Shown here piece after piece: positions 47,649 to 59,152 of a stretch of 64,000 nt of DNA; position 1 is the stretch's first letter; each line of letters begins with the position of its first letter. Both the position numbers and the translations under genes were made by a program. Source of the stretch: Torreya grandis (lineage: Eukaryota; Streptophyta; Pinopsida; Cupressales; Taxaceae); the NCBI GenBank assembly GCA_037957365.1, contig JARHVA010001921.1:2473501-2537500 (forward strand), read 5' to 3'. Below the pieces are notes generated by a model. It was not told the origin of the DNA. It saw only the letters and a list, made by a program, of their open reading frames with translations, and did not search any database.

Positions 47649-49913
47649 TGTTGATCATTCTTTCTATTATTAAGAAGTGTTATCATTGATGTCAAGATAC
47701 ATGGTGTGTGGGGTATGAACTTGTATTCATGATATGAATACTCGACATAGAACATAATGAGCTACAAAGATCCTTAGTCAAGCTTTGAAGATCTAACATG
47801 CAATTTCAAAGACATTTAGTTGAAACTTTGAAGATCTACCTAGGCAACTCTAAATATATACGTAAGTAGCTTCAAAAATGTTATATTTAATCTCAAAAGA
47901 AGAGTTTGTATGAGGTTACTTTACTAGGTAAATTAGGTGATGGAGTAATTATGAGAATGTCAAAGTAATCCTATAGGGGTAAGGCCTTAAGCCCAAATAT
48001 GTAACTAGACTAGTTCTAGACCCTACCTGATCTAATGAGGTATCATGAGGTATTATCAAGGTAATGAGGGATGTTTGACATTTTTGAGCATGTGAGATGT
48101 TTTGTTAACATTTAAGTGAGGTGGAAAGAGGTTTAAAGGTTAGTTTCAAGGTGTAATATGAATTACACATCAAATCTTGGAGAGCAAAGAGATAAAGCAT
48201 AGCATAGTGGGGTATTGGGTTTAGTTTCCAAGGAGATTATGCATAGATGAGCTTTATAAGATGTGTGATAGGTTTTCCTAGGTGTATTAATTAAGTTTTA
48301 GGTCAAATTTTGAAATAAATGGTTTGAAAATGTGTTTTAAGGTCTATCGAGTATATAAAATGAAGATTTTTCTACTCGAGAAGGTTTTTTAAGTGATAAT
48401 TAACATGTGAAGCATCTAAATGAGGACCTAAGATGTTAATGGTAGATGAGGAAGGGTCCTAGATCATATTTCCAAGCATAATTTTTTAGAATAAGGGGCT
48501 AAGCTTTATGAATGATCATTAAGACTATAAGATGGTTTAAACCCTCAAAGAACCATAATAGTGACCTGATGTAAAATAATTTGTTATAAAGTGCATATAA
48601 TGGATTTTTTTGGATATTTTATCTATTTGATCATTAATTTAGCTCTCTCAAGCACCTGTAGGTATGATTGGTTTGTCAAGAGAGTGAGTGTAGCTTATAA
48701 AAAAGACCTTATTTCTCAGAGATTTATTATGGTAGGTAGAGTTGACTAAGTAAAAATTGATAATTAGATGAAGGTTTAAGCTTGATAATTTAATATTATG
48801 TCCATGTTTTTCTCTGAGTAGGTTCTAGCTCTTAGGGGTGCTAAACTAGTCATACAAGTTGACTAGTCGCTAACAGACCTAGTGGTGCAGACAGTAAGAA
48901 AACTAGGTAGAAGTGAGATGTTGATTAGGGATGGGTTATCATGGATTATGGGTGTTTTTAAAGACCTATAATACATTTCCATATTAGATATAATATTTTT
49001 ATATGATTTTATATATCATAAAGTTTCTCTCACATTGACTTGTCTAACTCAGTGAGATATGTGTATAGTGATTTAATGAGATTGGTCTATAAGACCAATA
49101 TTTATTTTATAGATTATGATATATTTGTTGTAATTTTTTATAAGGTTGTTTTAATATCATATTAATTAATTTTTATTTATTAATTAATCTATTTCATGTA
49201 TCATAAGTTCATGTTTCCATGGCTAAAATTTTGAAGCTAGTTGGCAGTCCTGAGTGGGATACTTGAAGAGAAGGATTTGAGTAATTTTTCCTTGAGTGAT
49301 GAGGTATAATGCATATGGTGATGAACCTGAGGTCATGAGGCTTTTAAATATGTAATTTTTTCCATAATTTTTTATAAAAATTATGCTTAAGCTTCAATTT
49401 TTTAAGATAGATTTTCTATGTATGCACAAGCCTAGTGTGAACAGTGTTTTGAGGAGTACAAGTGGTGGTTGAACATAAAAGGTGTTTAAGACATAAATTA
49501 AAGTTTTATAAGGAATATTTGAGTGGTATATGAAGTTTTACTACCATGTGTGGAGTTTTAAAGTGTTCCAAAGAGATAAAAGGGTGACATGTACTAATGA
49601 AGGCCTAATTGAATTAGGTCTCCGTAAGGCCTAAAAAAGGTTTTGGTATTTTAATTTGTGGATGAACTATTATAATGATTGATTAATGTATTAAAAATGT
49701 AATAAGACCTATTTTAAGGTTAATCCAAGTGTGTATGGATCACCAAGAGGTGTGTGAACTATAATATCATATAAGGACAAGGCCTAATAGGCCTAATTGA
49801 CTAGTTAGAGAATTGGAGAGTGTAAGCAAAGGAAATAACACATTGAAGAGATAAAGGAGGTATTTTAGACCATAATATGGGTGTATATAAATTATCATGA
49901 AGATATAATAGGG
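47649..49913 (+). repeat. Copia 2 3' LTR, truncated
   Basis: This begins tgttgatcattc and follows the 5' LTR in order up to atataataggg (49903-49913; counterpart at 43125-43135). After that the sequence changes completely. The last 684 bases of the LTR are missing here. Either a deletion joined it to Gypsy 3, or Gypsy 3 inserted here and the remainder lies beyond 64 kb. Confidence 0.8.
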
Positions 49914-51331
49914 CGTTTCTCTTAATTTCTACTCATTTCTTAATTTTGGAAAAAGATAAGAAACTAGTAATAAGGGTGTGGTAGAAATACTTGATTATTG
50001 ATGCACTCATGATCTAAACAAATGTAAAAAGATATTTTTTGTATTTAGATGGAATACCTATAGATAAGAAATCACTAACAAAAGGTTTTATTATAAAGAT
50101 AGTTAATTTGAATACCTATCATGAGCAAGATCCAAGAAGCGTAAGCTTGTTCGGAGGCTATCAATCCACTTTTGATAATAATTAAGTTAGAAATGATAAA
50201 AGAAAGATAATTGCATTAAATAATAGAAAGTAAATGAAATGAAATAAAATAATTAGATGAATAATTGATAAATAAAATTTCTAAATATTGAAAAAATGGG
50301 TCAATACTAGTGCTAATATAGATTAGGTCAGGTTCAAAAAATTAGGCAAGGGTTTATAAATAGGTAAGAACACCAAAAGTCAAATCTGGTTTAGGATAAG
50401 GGGTTAGAAATAATGATTTTTTTGATGCCATAATGACTATTTATATTTAGGTTAACCATTGAAGGTTAAGATGACAATCATTATTTGGGTTAATCATCGA
50501 TGATTGGGGGTGACCATTGGTAGTTAGGTAATCATGGATGATTCTCTATGGATTTTTTAAAGTATTCAGAAAAAGAGGTTAAAGGTTCGGTTAAAGTTTT
50601 GATAATGGTCTATTGAGAATCTAGTCAAAAATGGGGTGTTAGAATATAGGTGCATAAATGTCTAATGGGTTAGAAAGGTGATAAACCAAAATAATAATGC
50701 TAAAGTATAAATATACCTATTGTTTGCTAAGTGGTTGATGATTTTTAGATAGAGAAATTCTGATAGAGTAACAATAATTTTACCTCAAGAGTAATTTTAG
50801 TAGAGGTTCAACTCTCTATTATTGTTGCTAAATCATTAAAATATGACTAGTTGGCTAGTTGGAAGCTTGAATAACTATGAGATAGAGTGTTTGTGATGAC
50901 CTTTTCACCTCCTATTCATCTCCTTTTATAGGCAAAAAGAGATAGAGGATAAAAGGTTCCCTAGAGGGTGGGGATACTAATTTTAATGATTTGAAGTTTT
51001 TTAGCACCACATAAGGCAAACATATTTAATTATGCCTCATTAGCTTGTACACAACTAGTGATATGCTATAAGGTTAATTACTTGACCATCAATGGTTAGG
51101 CTAACCATTGATGGTTAAGCTAACCACCAGTGGTCAAGTGTCTAGAGGAAAAAGGGGTCAAGGTAAGTTAAAAGGGTTGGTGGGTTAGTTAGTAAGTTAT
51201 TGATTTTAGATATCTAAGTAGTTAACTAGACCCAACATCTGATAGGTTAGTCAGTGGGTCAATAAGGGTGAGGTAGTTCTTAAGGTTCCCTGAGGGATTT
51301 TGACACCTAGTACAGTTTTCTAGTGTTTACA
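49914..51331 (-). repeat. Probable Gypsy 3 3' LTR
   Basis: On the minus strand position 51331 starts TGTAAACACTAGAAAACTG, preceded by GGGCAAAA. The layout resembles TGTAGACACC with its polypurine tract at 15011. A CTATAAAAGGAGATG TATA box lies at about 50920-50930 on the same strand, some 400 bp into the repeat. No second LTR is in the window, so the call rests on these signals and on the integrase position. The left end meets the truncated Copia 2 LTR. Confidence 0.45.
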
Positions 51332-51348
51332 TTTTGCCCATTTTTTTT
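51332..51348 (-). promoter_or_regulatory. Possible polypurine tract of Gypsy 3
   Basis: The minus strand reads an A-rich run, then TGGGCAAAA, directly before the presumed LTR start TGTAAACACTAG. It is less pure than a typical tract. Confidence 0.4.
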
Positions 51349-52299
51349 GTAGCTTTGAATGAATAAGATACAAAACAAAAATAGATTGTTTGGTTGAAGG
51401 TTTATTTCCCTTAATTATGGGAGGAGGTGTTCCCCCTCAAACTAGGAATTGATGAGGTGAAACCAAAATCAAGTCAGGGTTTGATAAGTGGTATATGGTG
51501 AGTCATGAGATTGATGACAAAAAGGGTTGGGTATTTGAAATACAAACATGCATACAAAATGCCACTAAGTTTAATAGTCAAGATCACACATAGATTAAGT
51601 TTTCCAATATTGGTAAAAATAAGGTCAATTCTAGAAGTACAAGTGATAAGGTAACCAGTCCACAAAATTAGTCATAACTAATCGGGTCACTCCATAAGTC
51701 TCCTAGATAGGGTTAGTGTTTTTTTAGTCATTTAAGGTAGGCAGTGCTCCCTTGAAAAACACAAATGGTCTGGGTGTATATAAGGTGGTACAAATTCAAA
51801 TGTTTGACATGTCAAGTTTGGTTGGTGTAGTAAAATGTACCAACTAATATCATCACAAAATATGCAATAGCTTGGGTTAAAAATGGCCAATGTTGAGGTG
51901 GATGTGGTCTAGTGATGGGTTGGAGAAGGTTAATATCCAAAATTTTATGTGGTTGCTTGTAAGGAAAAAGCTCATCTCCAAAAAAATAGGCACTTAGGTT
52001 AGGTGTCTAAAAATGTTTTAAATGTGGGTTATCCTGACCATCGATGGTCAAGAGTTCCCAAGGTTGATTGTCGATGGTCAGGGGGAAACCCTAAAAGGTA
52101 AGAGATAAAAAGTGAAAAATAAAAATCATTTTCACTTTTGAAAATTTGACCTCCATGATTTTCATGCTCTAGGGATTTGGCACTTTGGCATTTTGTTGAG
52201 AGGGTTGATTGAGTGCTTGGTTGAGGTGGTGATTGTTGATTGGTTGAGTGTGTGTTTGAGGTGATCTAGCTTAGATCGAGTTGTAGGGTAGATGAGGGC

Positions 52300-52352
52300 A
52301 TGGTTAGGCAGCTAGACGTGGGTTCCATCCTCAACAACAGTCGAGGAATGAG
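52300..52352 (+). pseudogene. Candidate first exon of the antisense PMD gene
   Basis: A short frame starting MVRQLDVGSILNNSRGM runs into a GAG/GTAGGTGA splice donor (GT at 52353). PMD genes often start with MVR-type basic tails. No stop lies between the ATG at 52300 and the donor. The exon is too short to prove by itself. Confidence 0.35.
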
Positions 52353-53242
52353 GTAGGTGATGTTTTAAATTAGTAGATAGTTAATTTGGTTGTTTGTGAA
52401 GTTAAATTTATTAAATTATGGTTTTTTGGATATGGTTTTGGGGGGGGGGTTTCCCTATTTTAGGTTTTGGTTAAAATTAGGAAAATTAGTAGGTGAAATT
52501 TAAATTTGGAGGTTTTGGGTTTAGGGTAGGTTGTAGGATAGATTTAGGTAATTTAGTAGTTAAAATTGTATTATTTTGTTAGTTTTTGGTAAGGCATATA
52601 GGGTTAGGTTTCACCATTGGTGGTCACACATAGTGACTATTGGTGGTTTGACCCAATCATCGATGGTCATCATGACCATTGGTGATCAACCACTAAAGTG
52701 AAAAATCCCACTTGATCATCGATAATCATAGTGACCATCGATAGTTGAGTGTTTGGGGAAAGTAGGTTGATAGGAATGTTAGAAAAAAATATTTTTAAAT
52801 GGTTTTAAAGGGCTTAAATAGAGTTTAAATTCTAAGTAAGGATAAAGATAGGATTATTTCCAAGTAAGATAGATATCAAGATGGTTTTGATGTCTTGAGA
52901 TGATTTTTAGTTTGGTGTTGATAGGTTTAGCTAAGGTGTTAAAGAATTTGTGGGTTACGGTAGAGTTAAATTTTTAAGTTGATGGGTTAGGATAGGATGA
53001 TTTCTAAGTAAGAATGATGTGTTAAAATAGTTGTTTCATGACAGTTAGGTGTTGGATTGATATGTTTAGGCAAGTATCAAAAATGTTTTGTGGGTGAGGG
53101 TTATGTCCAAGTGTTAGAGGTAATGTAGTAGAGATAATGGTTTTGGGTCAATGTTGGAATAGGTTGATGTAAGTTGAGTTAGGTATAATAAGTGTAAGCA
53201 ATGGTAACTAAGTGTGCAAGCTAACTTGGTTTATTTTTGTAG
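52353..53242 (+). other. Candidate intron of the antisense PMD gene
   Basis: The donor GTAGGTGA at 52353 and the acceptor TTATTTTTGTAG ending at 53242 bracket 890 bp of AT-rich non-coding DNA. It includes a run of ten G (52440-52449) and six copies of the ATCGAT-centred palindrome. Confidence 0.4.
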
Positions 53243-54175
53243 GCATGAGACTAGATCTAGATGAGGGATTAAGTTCTCGAGATCTTTGTAGATATCTATG
53301 GAGGGATGACTCAGGATGACTAGATGCATATCAAGGAGATCAACTTAGGAGTCATGCAATATTATCAGTTCTTGTTGTGAGATGCAGTGATGATCCTGAC
53401 CCTCAATCAGAGATGGGATCAAACCATGAATACCTTCTTGCTAATAACAGGAGAGATGACCATCATATTATAGGATGTTCATACGATTACACAACTACCT
53501 ATTTAATGAGAGCCTATTTACCATATTGAAAGTGAGGAGAGGGATAACTAGATGGAGCTCTTATATGGTGAGGATCGGGTCCATGCTAGGTGGAATTTAG
53601 GTGGTTTCAATTATGGGTTATTATACTATAAGACTCTAGATGATAGGTATTTTATAATAATGATGATGATGGTAGTGTCCTATTTTGCATTACTTGATTT
53701 GAGTAGTGGATGATTTCCCTATCTACTACTAGGAGTGTTGGTGGAAATGTTGCTCAAGAGGATGGTGTTTGAATGGGCACCAATTTGATAGTTTATATAT
53801 GTAGGGAGATTTAGGTATTTCAATATCATCATAGGTATGGGATCAGTGTTAGATTTTTGCTCCATTGTTGGACATACAAGCATATTCATGTTCTGAGACC
53901 ATTGGGGCTACCATGGGATGGTTATGCCTAGGTAGACTACATAGTGGATTTCCTGTGATGAAGGGAAGATTCTGATTTGATAGGGGATGGATGATGTGCT
54001 AGAGATGCATTGGAGGGTTTGGTTATTGGTGATGTCATCTAGAGGTCATATGTTGACTTTCCTAGGTGGGACCTTTATAGCTATCATACATTATCTTTGT
54101 AGATCTAGAGGTAGATCTGTGAGAGGAGAGATGGTGAGATTAAGATCATCCCATTCGATAGAGTGAGGAGGAAAT

Positions 54176-54860
54176 TGTTAGGATCTTAGAGTACAATTGA
54201 TTACTTTTATATAAGTAACTAAACACATAATTAAACCAGAAGTAATAAGTAACTAGAAATTAGAAATAACAAAGAATAGGAGATACGAGAAACAACCAAT
54301 CTTGTATTAAACTCTTCCAGAGGGAAATACAATGAATAAATCTCTTTCTCCTCACACCTCAAAGATGTATAGAAATTCTCCCTCAAGAGTTCTCTCTCTT
54401 TATCAATTACAATCAACTCAATTACTGAGTTGTCTTCCCTCCTTGACAATCAACTCAATTGTTGTTGTTGTACATGCTATGAAGATCTAACCCTATTATA
54501 TAGTAAACTACAACACTAGGGTTCCATGAGCCATGCATTCTCCACTGTTAGATCCACCTCTTAATCAAAGGCTCAAATCTATTCTTCCAAAAATAGAAAA
54601 ATAGACTCAAGACTGATTTTAGTCTTTACATGCAACTAACTATTCTCCTAAAAATAGAATTCTAGAAATGCACAAATGACTGATGCTGGTCGGTGCTAGT
54701 CTGAAGATGACCAATTTTGGCTAATCCCTAACCGACGTTGGTTACTGTGTAGCTAAAGATAACTGATGTTAGTTACTGTGTGACTGATGTTAGTTACTAT
54801 GTAAACCCAACAACCTCCACATTGGCTCATTGGTGAAGCTTTTAGCTCCACAACTCAACA
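54176..54860 (-). repeat. Copia 1 3' LTR
   Basis: 685 bp, starting TG and ending CA, close in sequence to the 5' LTR. It differs by substitutions and by small indels: the CT run at 59372-59388 is expanded in the other copy, and this copy has an extra ctgatgttagttactgtgtga unit at 54752-54785. The U3 end holds the repeated ACYGATGTYRGT motif. Confidence 0.9.
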
Positions 54861-54875
54861 ATTTCCCACTTGGAG
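54861..54875 (-). promoter_or_regulatory. Polypurine tract of Copia 1
   Basis: The minus strand reads CCAAGTGGGAAAT immediately before the 3' LTR, a short purine-rich primer site. Confidence 0.7.
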
Positions 54876-54961
54876 ATAAACAGTTGCACCTATACCTATA
54901 CAACAACATCCTCTAGCTTGTTTCTCCCTCTTCAAGTTCAATCTTGAAGACCAACAAAAGT

Positions 54962-56435
54962 TCAATGAAGATTCAACTTCTCCTTTGTTATCAGCTTTAT
55001 TAACATATCAATAGGGTTCTTATCCATATGGATCTTTTCCAGCTTCAACTGTCCATCTTCCAATACCTGTCTAATGAAGTGGTACCTAAGTTGTATATGT
55101 TTGGTTCTTGAATGAAAGGTTGAATTCTTTGCCAAATGAATTGCACTTTGACTATCACTATACAATCTGTAACTCTCTTGCTCCTTTCCCAACTCTTTCA
55201 TGAACCGAGTCATCCAAATCATTTCCTTGCTAGCCTCTGTGACTGCAATGTATTCTGCCTCTATAGTAGACAAGGCAACAACCTTTTGCAACTTTGAAAT
55301 CTAGCTAACCACTATTCCACCAACAGTGAACACATATCTTGTGGTGTTTCTCCTACCATCCAAGTCACATGCCATATCCAAATCTACATACCCATGTAGA
55401 GAAGTGTTTGACCCTCCATAGCATAAATGCCTACTTCTGGTCCCTCTCAGATATCTAAGAATCCACTGAACTACTTTCCAGTGTTCCTTTCCTGGATTGG
55501 CCATAAACTTGTTGACAACTCCCACTACTTGGGAAATATCAGGTCTAATACATACCATTACATACATCAAGCTCCCAACTGCTGAAGCATATGTAACTCT
55601 ACTCATGTACTCAACCTCATCATGTGATTTAGGACACTATTCTTTTCTCAACTTGAAGTGTCCAACAATAGGTGTGCTTACCAGTTTTGCATCCTACATA
55701 TTAAACCTCTCCAACACCTTATTCACATAATCCTCTTGAGACAAAATCAAACTGTGATTTTTCTTGTCTCTCTTTAAAACTCATGCCAAGGATTTTCTTT
55801 ATTGCTCCTAAATCCTTCATGGCAAATGTGTGAGCTAATTTTACCTTAAGCTCAGTAATTTCTTGTATGTGAGAGCCTACAACAAGTATATCATCTACAT
55901 ATAGTAACAAGATAATATAACTACCATTATCCAATCTGTTAAAATAAACACAATGGTAAGATTGACATTTAATAAAGCCATGCTCTGTCATAAACCTGTC
56001 AAACCTCAAATACCATTGTCTTGGAGCTTGCTTAAGACCATATAAGCTTTTCTTCAACCTGCATGAAAGTGTTTCCTTACCTTTGACCTCAAAACCTTTC
56101 AGCTGATCCATATATATCTCTTCATCTAAATCTCCATGAAGAAATGATGTCTTAACATCAAGCTGCTCAAGATGCAAATCCTCAATAGCAACTAAAGACA
56201 ATACAGTCCGAATAGAAGTCATCTTTACTACAGGAGAAAAAATTTCACCAAAATCAATACCTGGTTTCTGTGTAAATCCCTTTACTACCAACCTGGACTT
56301 ATGTCTCATTTGTCCATTCTCTCCTTCCTTTAACCTGTATACCCATTTGTTTTTCAGTGCTTTCTTTTTGGCTGGCAACTCAACCAAATCCCACGTATGG
56401 TTCTCTTCCAAGGAATCAATTTCTTCATTCATGCC
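54962..56435 (-). pseudogene. Copia 1 reverse transcriptase and RNase H
   Basis: A 237-codon open piece (56432-55719) opens with MNEEIDSLEENHTWDLV and goes through KNKWVYRLK, RHKSRLVVKGFTQKPGIDFGEIFSPVVK, LDVKTSFLHGDLDEEIYM, KSLYGLKQAPRQWY and IILLLYVDDILVVGS, with YVDD intact. A frameshift at about 55780 precedes the rest of RT. RNase H follows in the new frame: VGSLMYVMVCIRPDIS (55577), WKVVQWILRYLRGT, the DLDMACDLDGRRNTT block, and ALSTIEAEYIAVTEASKEMIW (55276). It ends at the stop near 54962. The RNase H block's DADWAGD-type Asp region is altered (DLDMACD). Confidence 0.9.
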
Positions 56436-56439
56436 ATGC

Positions 56440-56835
56440 TCCCATTGTTTCCTAGATTGTACCTACATTGCCTCATCAAAACATTCTAGTTCTCCACCAT
56501 CAGTGAGCAACAAATAGTATAAAGAAGGGGAATAATGAATTGGAGGTTTACTTACCCTTTTAGACCTCCTCATGGGTGTTTGAGACTCATTTACAACTTG
56601 TTGTCTGCCCAAATTTCCTTATGACAGTGACCGATCCCAGTCATCTCTAATCGATGTCAGTCTGCACCAGACCAATGTCGATTCCTCCTAACCGACATCA
56701 ATTTCCACATGATCGATGTCAGTTTCCACCTATCCAATGTCAGTCTCTACCTGACCGATGCCACCAACATCAGTTTCCACCTGACTAACGTCGGTCTCTA
56801 TGTTTTCCTATGAGTGATGATTTTTACCTGCAAGC
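56440..56835 (-). pseudogene. Copia 1 INT-RT linker with VETD heptapeptide repeats
   Basis: Between integrase and RT the frame encodes tandem copies of (Q/H)VETD(V/I)(G/S), about 21 bp each, at roughly 56800-56690: ENIETDVS, QVETDVG, QVETDIG, VETDIDH, VEIDVG. The copies remain in frame until a shift at about 56685, after which the DNA repeat continues to 56630. In most Copia elements this linker is poorly conserved and unstructured. The DNA core (ACTGACATCGGT-like) is the same motif repeated in the LTR U3. Interruptions are TAG where Gln is expected. Confidence 0.75.
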
Positions 56836-56949
56836 TCATTTTGGATCATAACCTCTTCCAAATCAAGATTTCCCTGCTCAAAATTATTCAGCCTCTTGAG
56901 CTGATCACTGTACATCACCTTCTCATTGAAAACTACATCATATCTTCTA

Positions 56950-57760
56950 ATAACTTTGTTAGTTTCTAAATTCCACAATCAGAATCTGAAATCTCCAAAA
57001 CCATAACCAATGAAAGTGCACTGCATAGATTTAGCATCTAGCTTCTTTCTATTTTCTTTATCAATGTGCACAAAAGCTTCAAAACCAAAAACTCTGAGAA
57101 ATGAAAGATCTACCTTTTTACCTATCCATGCCTCTTCTAGAATTCTACCATCTAGTGTAGTAGAAGGTCCTCTGTTAATTAGGTAAACCACAGTATCTAT
57201 AGCTTCTGCCCAAAACTATAAGGGCAAACCAACATGTAACCTCATAGTCTGTGCACACTCCATTATTATTCTATTCATCCTTTCAGCAACTCCATTTTGT
57301 TGAGGTGTCCTTAGAACCATCCTTTCCCTGTGTATTCCACTCATAGAATAGTAATTTTTGAGTTTATGGCTACAGTACTCACCACCATTGTCAGATCTAA
57401 GGATCTTCAATCTCAAACCTGTTTCATTCTCAACCAAAGCTTTCCATTTCTTAAATGTGTCAAAAACATTAGATTTCCTCTTTATGCAATAAACCCATAC
57501 CTTTCTTGTAGCATCATTAATGAAAGAAACATAATACTATGATCCTCCAATAGAAGCTACCTGAGCTGGTCCCCACCCGTCTATGTGAACAAGCTCCAAC
57601 TTGTGCTTCTTCTTTGTTGACCTAGTTTTGAGAAACCTCACTTTCTTCTATTTCCCAAAAATACAATGCTCACATAAATCTAGATCTATGCTTTTCAAAT
57701 CTGAAAGCTTACCTTTTGACTTAAGAACATTCAATCCTTTCTCACTCATGTGACCAAGCC
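56950..57760 (-). pseudogene. Copia 1 integrase
   Basis: The HHCC-type zinc region begins near 57760 (HCRLGHMSEKGL...CEHCIFGK). The core follows: LELVHIDGWGPAQ with the first catalytic Asp (57605), SFINDATRKVWVY, KILRSDNGGEYCSHKL with the second Asp (57410), and TPQQNGVAERMNRIIMECAQTMR with the catalytic Glu (57310). WAEAIDTVVYLINRGPSTTLDGRILEEAW and LRVFGFEAFVHIDKENRKKLDAKSMQCTFIGY come next (57191-57000). All three catalytic residues are kept; only stops (TAG, one TGA from an Arg CGA) inactivate it. Confidence 0.9.
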
Positions 57761-58220
57761 TACAGTGTCACAACTTTGCATCTACATCTGAAGTAGATAA
57801 AATAGAAGAAAAATAATTAGTAATACAAGTAGATAGATAAAGTGTACCTACTCTCTTACCTCTTGCTAATACAGGTGCACCCTTGGAAACTTTCCAAGAT
57901 TCAGCTGTGAGAGTTACTGTGCAACCCTCATCACCCAACTTTCCTATAGAAATTAGATTCCTCTTCAGGATGGGTACATGCATGACATCCTTCAACACCC
58001 ATGTGTTGCCATTCTACAATTTCAGCTGCACTTTTCCTTTGCCAACAATTTGACAAGGCTCATCATCCCCTAAATAAACTTTTCCAAAATCTCCATGGAC
58101 ATAATCATTGAAAAATTCTCTATTTGGGGTTGCATGGAAAGAGGCACCAGAATCTAAAACCCATGATTCTACTTTATTATCCGAAGAAAATATAAGAGCA
58201 TCTTATACAACAATATCTGC
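57760..58220 (-). pseudogene. Copia 1 aspartic protease
   Basis: The active-site block WVLDSGASFHATPNREFF (about 58160-58110) has an intact DSGAS. It continues as YLGDDEPCQIVGKGKV and then DVMHVPILKRNLISIGKL (57980-57930), the standard end of the Copia protease region. A stop separates the two pieces. The motif ASFHATP points to the Tork/Tnt1 group. Confidence 0.85.
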
Positions 58221-59015
58221 AACTTTTGCTTCTTTATTACCTTCATGCTGATTTTCTTTGTTATCCTTCAACCAACAATATTTCTTTGCATGCCCTTTCT
58301 TTCCCCAATTCTAGCAGGTTATTCTTCCATTTCTAGATTTGGATCTACTTCCCATCTTTGACCTTGATTTCCCTTGCTTGCCCTTCTCTCTTTGCCTTCT
58401 CCTGCTTTCAACACTTAAAGCATTACCTGATGTTTTCCTTGTGCTTTTCCTAGGAATTTCTTCATTCAAGATTACACTAACAACATCATCAACTTTCAAG
58501 ATATTTGAAGCAAATGCAGTATTACTAACTGTCATTACCAAACTATGCCAACTTTCAGGTAAAGAGCATAAGATTAAGAGAGCCTTAATTTCATCATCAA
58601 AAACTATTTTGACTAAATTTAACTAATTTACTATTGCATGGAAATCATTAAGATGACTAGATACAGATCCACCTTCTTGCATTTGCAAATTAAATAATTG
58701 CTTCATAAGATATACCTTATTCAAAGTTGAGGCTTTTTCATATAAATTTTCCAAAGTATCCATTAACTCTACCATTGTCTTTGCCTATGATAAGTTGTAA
58801 ATCATAGAAGATGTCAGGCTCAACCTTATAGATCCAAGAGCCTTTCTATCAAGAACATTCCATTCTTCATCTTGCATATCTATGGGCTTGCTTGAAACCC
58901 CACCCAATGGTAAATATAGATCTTTCTAATATAGATAATCTTCAATCTACATCCTCCATAATTGATAATTCTTGCCATTGAATTTCTCTATTCTTAGTTT
59001 ACTTTCTTCTGCCAT
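58220..59015 (-). pseudogene. Copia 1 gag
   Basis: The start ATG is at 59015 (MAEESKLRIEKFNGKNYQLWRM), the usual opening of Tnt1-type gag. Next come an L-rich capsid part (58870-58560), a basic region (58440-58330, KGKQGKSRSKMGSRSKSR) and a zinc knuckle near 58310-58270. In the knuckle the first Cys is followed by a TAG, and the second Cys is Trp (C-x-x-W...GH...C), so it can no longer bind zinc normally. All pieces from here to 55720 share one reading frame. Confidence 0.85.
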
Positions 59016-59079
59016 TGCTTTGCTCCCACTCAATCAGAAACCCCTGTGAGTGAATTCTATAATCAACAAACACTAACAC

Positions 59080-59152
59080 ACTCGGATACCACTTGTTAGT
59101 GTTTATGAGCTTTGATACCAGTTGTTAGTGAATACACATAGCTCTGATACCA
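59080..59152 (-). promoter_or_regulatory. Primer-binding site, three tandem copies
   Basis: Two bases after the LTR end the minus strand reads TGGTATCAGAGC (59152-59141), a perfect initiator-Met-tRNA complement. Further copies follow: TGGTATCAAAGC (59120-59109) and TGGTATCCGAGT (59091-59080). Each is preceded by CTAACAA plus one base, the last LTR bases. The unit of about 30 bp (LTR tip plus PBS) is thus tandemly triplicated. Confidence 0.85.

Larger units (their letters stand above)
40798..49913 (+). mobile_element. Copia element 2, old, with about 3-kb LTRs
   Basis: A Ty1/Copia LTR retrotransposon on the plus strand. The 5' LTR is 40798-43819 (3022 bp), the PBS lies at 43822, the interior is 43820-47648 with gag remnant, protease, integrase, RT and RNase H in Copia order, the PPT is at 47635-47647, and the 3' LTR is 47649-49913. 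The two LTRs align along their length but are clearly diverged, and pol is full of stops, so the insertion is old. The 3' LTR stops about 684 bp short of its partner, at the junction with Gypsy 3. Gag is reduced to its C-terminal part, so an internal deletion is likely. Confidence 0.85.
50452..52747. repeat. Dispersed palindrome (T)GACCATCGATGGTC(A), about 15 copies
   Basis: Copies are perfect or near-perfect: 52035-52050 is a perfect 16-bp palindrome and 50492-50505 a perfect 14-bp one. Others start at 50452, 50512, 50529, 51084, 51102, 51121, 52065, 52612, 52635, 52655, 52673, 52714 and 52733. They fall in three clusters: in the presumed LTR (50.45-50.54 and 51.08-51.14), between LTR and PMD gene (52.04-52.08), and in the PMD intron (52.61-52.75). 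Non-palindromic variants mostly differ by TCGA becoming TTGA or TCAA, the expected result of CpG decay. Confidence 0.75.

Noticed and set aside
50452..52747. A CRISPR array or bacterial operator cluster
   Set aside because: The palindromes are irregularly spaced, the spacers are not of uniform length, and all coding remnants in the window are plant retroelements.
53243..54170. A functional host MAIN-like PMD gene
   Set aside because: Many stops, at least one frameshift and a 5.6-kb Copia insertion, and its place inside Gypsy sequence, point to a transposon-borne pseudogene.
55497..58626. Plus-strand open frames at 55497-55730, 57330-57542 and 58339-58626
   Set aside because: They are antisense shadows of the Copia 1 gag-pol frame and have no motifs of their own.
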